From a bacterium (GTDB lineage Bacteria; Spirochaetota; UBA4802; UBA5550), in contig JAAENB010001138.1 of assembly GCA_024224995.1 (NCBI GenBank), positions 1 through 23,982 on the forward strand: DNA of 23,982 nucleotides, in the 5' to 3' direction. The notes beneath the pieces were generated by a model, which worked only from the letters and a program-made list of their open reading frames with translations, was not told the DNA's origin and did not search any database. The translations under genes were made by a program, and so were the position numbers. This document shows, piece by piece, positions 21,199-23,982 of the stretch (position 1 is the first letter of the stretch; each line of letters begins with the position of its first letter).

Positions 21199-23316
21199 TT
21201 ATATGGCTTTCAGAAGGTTTATTTTCCCTATTTCCCCTGATATTACAATTGAGTCATCATATGAAAAAACATAAACCGGGCTGGGCATTGCTTTTATTTT
21301 TGAGCCCTGTTCCGTATTATTCCGGATCAATAAAACATCTACTCCGAATTCGGCACGTATATTCAGGTCTTTTATCGATTTTCCTACAAAAGTTTTAGGA
21401 ACCGGGATTTCAGTAAGGGCATATCCTTCCATAAAATGAACATCACTGTCGATATTCTTCATGGTTATTTTACTCGCGTATGAGGATGTAATATCCCTTC
21501 TTTCAACTTCCCTGTTGTAGGAATCAAGAATATCTTTACGCCATACCATTCCAAGAAGCTTGCCCGATTTTTTTGATGAAACTACGGGCAGTCCCTGCAA
21601 TTTTGCTTCCCGTAATTTTTCAATCACCTCATGGCAATTATCCTCAAGTTTAACTGATTCAACCGACTTATTCGCGATATCTTCGGCGATTAAGAGATCC
21701 TGAAGAATATCTTTATCATACAAATGTTCTTTTATATCGTGCAGGGAGATCATTCCTTCGAGTTGTCCTTTTTTGTTTACCATTGGAAAATAGGGATCAT
21801 GGCCGGCTATTACCTGGTTGGCGACCTCGTTAAACCTGTTTGTGGAATCAATTGTTTCATATGTTTTTGTATATACATCTTTAACAAAGATTGACTTCAT
21901 AATATTTGCTTCTGCCCCGTCTTTCATGTGGATATTCCGGCGCACCAGTTTTAACGTGTAAATTGACTCCCGGGAGAGTTTTGACGCGATAATTGTACTA
22001 ATAATACAGGTCATCATTACAGGAAGTATAATATGAGTATTCTTTGTTAGCTCAAAGACCATTATGATCGCGGTAATAGGCGCGTATGTTGTTGCCGCGA
22101 TCAACCCTCCCATAGCCACCACTGCATAGGTTTCGGGTGTTGAAGTTACGTTTGGAAAGATCTTATGAACGATCCTTCCAAAAAAGATCCCTCCCATTGA
22201 ACCAATAAAAAGAGATGGAGCGAATATCCCTCCCGATCCGCCGGAACCGAGCGTTAATGAGGAAGCCACTATTTTCACCAGCATCAGCACCAGCGGAATA
22301 TACCATATTAATTCATTGCTCCATAATGGATCATTCACCAGGGCTGCGCTTATTGAGTCATATCCTACTCCCATTATTTGGGGAAAAACCAGCGCAATGG
22401 AACCAATAAGCAAACCACCGATTACCGGTTTCAAATATTCGGGAAATCGGAACTTATCATCAAAAAAATCTTCTGAGAAATAGAGAACCTTTATAAAAGC
22501 ATATCCCACTAATCCACAAACGCAGGCCAGGATAAAAAAGAATACCAGCTCAACAGGGCTTTTTAATTGAGAAATGGTACCTTCCAGCTGAGTACCGCTG
22601 TTTACTATTTTGAATGCTGCCAGGTCTCCCTCGAATTTATGAGATATAACTGTTGCCATAACCGACGATACCACTATGGGAGAAAACTGGGATACGGCAA
22701 AATCCTGGAGTATTATCTCCACCGCGAAAAGAGCTCCTGCAATGGGCGCGTTAAAAGCTGCCGCGATCCCGGCAGCTGCCCCGCATCCCACAAAAGTTTT
22801 CATTCGTACATTTGAGACCCTGAAAAACTGTCCTACTGCCGATCCAATACTGGACCCGATTTGAACAATCGGCCCTTCCCGGCCTACAGCGCCGCCGGTA
22901 CCAATTGTTACGGCAGAGGCTATGGCTTTTACCGCAGCAACCCGGGGCCTGATGACCCCTCCTCTAAGAAGTATTGACTGCATTACTTCAGGTACCCCAT
23001 GCCCTTTTGCTTCCCTGGCGAAAAAATAGATCAACGGGCCAACAATAAGCCCTCCAATAGCAGGCACAAAGACTTTAATATACCAGGGAGCTGCAATGAT
23101 ATTATCCAGAAGTGTTCCGTTTCCGGCAAACGCCAGGTCCGATATTGCTTTTATCATAATACGAATAAGAAGCGCTCCACCGCCGGCCAGAGCTCCGATC
23201 AGGAGGGCTACAATTATGGTAAAAGAATGCTCTGTCATTTTTGCTTTATCAACCAGGAAAGCAGCTTTCCGTGACTGATCAATTATTGATTGTATTATTT
23301 TTTTTTGTATATTCAT
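21199..23316 (-). CDS. ClC chloride channel/antiporter with CBS pair and RCK_C domain
   Basis: The 705-aa protein has the ClC membrane core: AKGHGVPEVMQSIL (the GSGIP position, here G105-H106-G107-V108-P109), GREGPIVQIGSS with the gating glutamate E147, AAFNAPIAGALFAVE and GSGGSGGIFAPSLF. Serine of the first selectivity loop is His, as in other CBS-bearing bacterial ClCs I recall. Two CBS domains follow (around 480-600), then an RCK_C/TrkA_C domain (IPVPKTFVGKSIKDL to the end), usually ligand sensors. It moves chloride or another anion, possibly in exchange for protons. I choose ATG 23316 (MNIQKKIIQ) over TTG 23343; both have weak ribosome sites. It is divergent from the PTS EIIA gene. Confidence 0.94.
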   Translation of the reverse strand: MNIQKKIIQSIIDQSRKAAFLVDKAKMTEHSFTIIVALLIGALAGGGALLIRIMIKAISDLAFAGNGTLLDNIIAAPWYIKVFVPAIGGLIVGPLIYFFAREAKGHGVPEVMQSILLRGGVIRPRVAAVKAIASAVTIGTGGAVGREGPIVQIGSSIGSAVGQFFRVSNVRMKTFVGCGAAAGIAAAFNAPIAGALFAVEIILQDFAVSQFSPIVVSSVMATVISHKFEGDLAAFKIVNSGTQLEGTISQLKSPVELVFFFILACVCGLVGYAFIKVLYFSEDFFDDKFRFPEYLKPVIGGLLIGSIALVFPQIMGVGYDSISAALVNDPLWSNELIWYIPLVLMLVKIVASSLTLGSGGSGGIFAPSLFIGSMGGIFFGRIVHKIFPNVTSTPETYAVVAMGGLIAATTYAPITAIIMVFELTKNTHIILPVMMTCIISTIIASKLSRESIYTLKLVRRNIHMKDGAEANIMKSIFVKDVYTKTYETIDSTNRFNEVANQVIAGHDPYFPMVNKKGQLEGMISLHDIKEHLYDKDILQDLLIAEDIANKSVESVKLEDNCHEVIEKLREAKLQGLPVVSSKKSGKLLGMVWRKDILDSYNREVERRDITSSYASKITMKNIDSDVHFMEGYALTEIPVPKTFVGKSIKDLNIRAEFGVDVLLIRNNTEQGSKIKAMPSPVYVFSYDDSIVISGEIGKINLLKAI

Positions 23317-23385
23317 ATAGTGGTTTTTCTCATTAATTCTCAAAATGTACGGGATAAATAAAAAGGTTTACACTGAAAGTTATTA

Positions 23386-23414
23386 TTGATATACTTTTAC
23401 CGTAATTCTGTCAA
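23386..23414 (-). promoter_or_regulatory. Promoter of the ClC gene
   Basis: On the minus strand: consensus TTGACA (23414-23409), a 17-base spacer and TATCAA (23391-23386). The transcript would carry about 60 bases of leader before ATG 23316. Confidence 0.6.
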
Positions 23415-23465
23415 TGAGAAATCTTTAATTTGTACCATACTGTTTTAATTTATTATTGACAGAAG

Positions 23466-23492
23466 TTGATTCCGGCCCAAAAACGGTATTAT
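23466..23492 (+). promoter_or_regulatory. Tentative promoter of the PTS EIIA gene
   Basis: TATTAT (23487-23492) is a good -10, but the nearest -35 candidates are TTGATT (23466-23471, only 15 bases away) and TTGACA (23456-23461, 25 bases away). Neither spacing is ideal. GAGG precedes the ATG at 23526. Confidence 0.35.
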
Positions 23493-23525
23493 TCATTTGC
23501 ATTAAGTCAAAAATGAGGTTAAAAA

Positions 23526-23981
23526 ATGTCCCCTGTTATAAGTTACACCGACAAAAAATTTGTCAAAGAACTAAATGTTAAAGACAAATTCCAGGCTATT
23601 GATGATTTGGCTCGTGTTTTTGATAGTTCAGGAGTCTGCTCTAATATCGATGCCCTTATTAAATCCCTGAAAGAACGAGAGGAGATAATGAGTACCGGGA
23701 TCGGGGTTGGGATTGCTATTCCACACGCCAAGATCGAGTGTGTCAAAAAAATGGCTTTTGCTATTGGGGTTTCCAAAGACGGTATTGATTTTGATTCCAT
23801 GGATGGAGAGCCGGTTCATCTGGTATTACTTGTTGCTGCCGGAGAAAAGCAGCATAAAGAATATCTCCGTCTTTTGGCGAATATTATGGCCATCCTTAAG
23901 AAAGAAGACGTTAAAGAAAGCATTATCAATTCCGGTTCTGCCGAAGAAATTATCAGTATTATTGAAGATCAAACCAAATAG
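23526..23981 (+). CDS. PTS EIIA domain protein (PtsN/fructose-type)
   Basis: The 151-aa protein is a stand-alone EIIA of the fructose/nitrogen type. The phosphorylated histidine is H67 in GVGIAIPHAKIE, with the family blocks LIKSLKEREEIMSTGIG before it and VHLVLLVAAGEKQHKEYLRLLA after it. Such proteins accept phosphate from HPr or NPr and either pass it to a sugar permease or regulate other proteins such as K+ transport and stress responses. No permease (EIIB/EIIC) is visible, but the gene ends one base from the window edge, so a downstream partner cannot be excluded. It is divergent from the ClC gene, which also carries regulatory domains. Confidence 0.92.
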   Translation: MSPVISYTDKKFVKELNVKDKFQAIDDLARVFDSSGVCSNIDALIKSLKEREEIMSTGIGVGIAIPHAKIECVKKMAFAIGVSKDGIDFDSMDGEPVHLVLLVAAGEKQHKEYLRLLANIMAILKKEDVKESIINSGSAEEIISIIEDQTK

Positions 23982-23982
23982 A

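Noticed and set aside
1..23982. Search for tRNA, rRNA, CRISPR arrays, transposases and integrases
   Set aside because: No cloverleaf-like gene, spacer-repeat pattern or recombinase motif was found by eye; a covariance-model scan could still reveal a small RNA.

Overview
The window is about 24 kb of moderately AT-rich bacterial chromosome, with densely packed, mostly intact genes. It suggests a Gram-negative, probably anaerobic bacterium. The pointers are a RACo-type corrinoid activator, a divergent methylenetetrahydrofolate reductase, a dCache/HAMP/SpoIIE-type phosphatase with STAS-domain partner-switch proteins, and a class I (enterobacterial-type) adenylate cyclase. A spirochaete-like lineage would fit this mix, but no rRNA or other phylogenetic marker is present, so that placement is a weak inference. 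No tRNA, rRNA, CRISPR array, transposase or integrase was found.

Layout. 1-2.4 kb: 3' part of a RACo-like activator, then a small membrane protein ending in a heptamer repeat array and a strong terminator. 2.46-4.03 kb: an AT-rich accessory block with a Panacea-domain antitoxin, a putative PemK/MazF-like toxin and an unknown gene. 4.25-6.45 kb: a sensory PP2C phosphatase behind a clear promoter. 6.59-9.81 kb: housekeeping genes birA (minus strand), metF-like, surE and a TPR protein, with an 88-bp near-perfect palindromic element between metF and surE. 9.83-10.5 kb: a CopG-type antitoxin and a 68-aa partner on the minus strand, divergent from an MFS transporter, with an operator-like repeat over the antitoxin promoter. 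11.9-14.0 kb: a STAS protein and an orphan FGGY kinase. 14.07-14.79 kb: a VapBC/FitAB-type toxin-antitoxin pair with promoter and operator. 14.87-16.56 kb: a very AT-rich three-gene cassette of unknown function with its own promoter, followed by a possible gene remnant. 16.7-20.3 kb: an apparent operon of STAS antagonist, RsbW-like ATPase and class I adenylate cyclase. 20.4-23.3 kb: a charged low-complexity protein and a ClC channel with CBS and RCK_C domains, both minus strand. 23.5-24.0 kb: a PTS EIIA/PtsN-like protein divergent from the ClC gene.

How the parts may work together. The PP2C phosphatase, two STAS proteins and one GHKL ATPase are the pieces of a partner-switching network. The ATPase and one STAS gene sit in the same apparent operon as the adenylate cyclase, so this network may control cAMP synthesis. 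Three toxin-antitoxin-like loci and the AT-rich cassette are accessory insertions between core genes. Four short arrays of a degenerate heptamer (AGGnnnA type), each in the sense orientation at the 3' end of a gene, form a dispersed repeat family that gene annotation does not explain.
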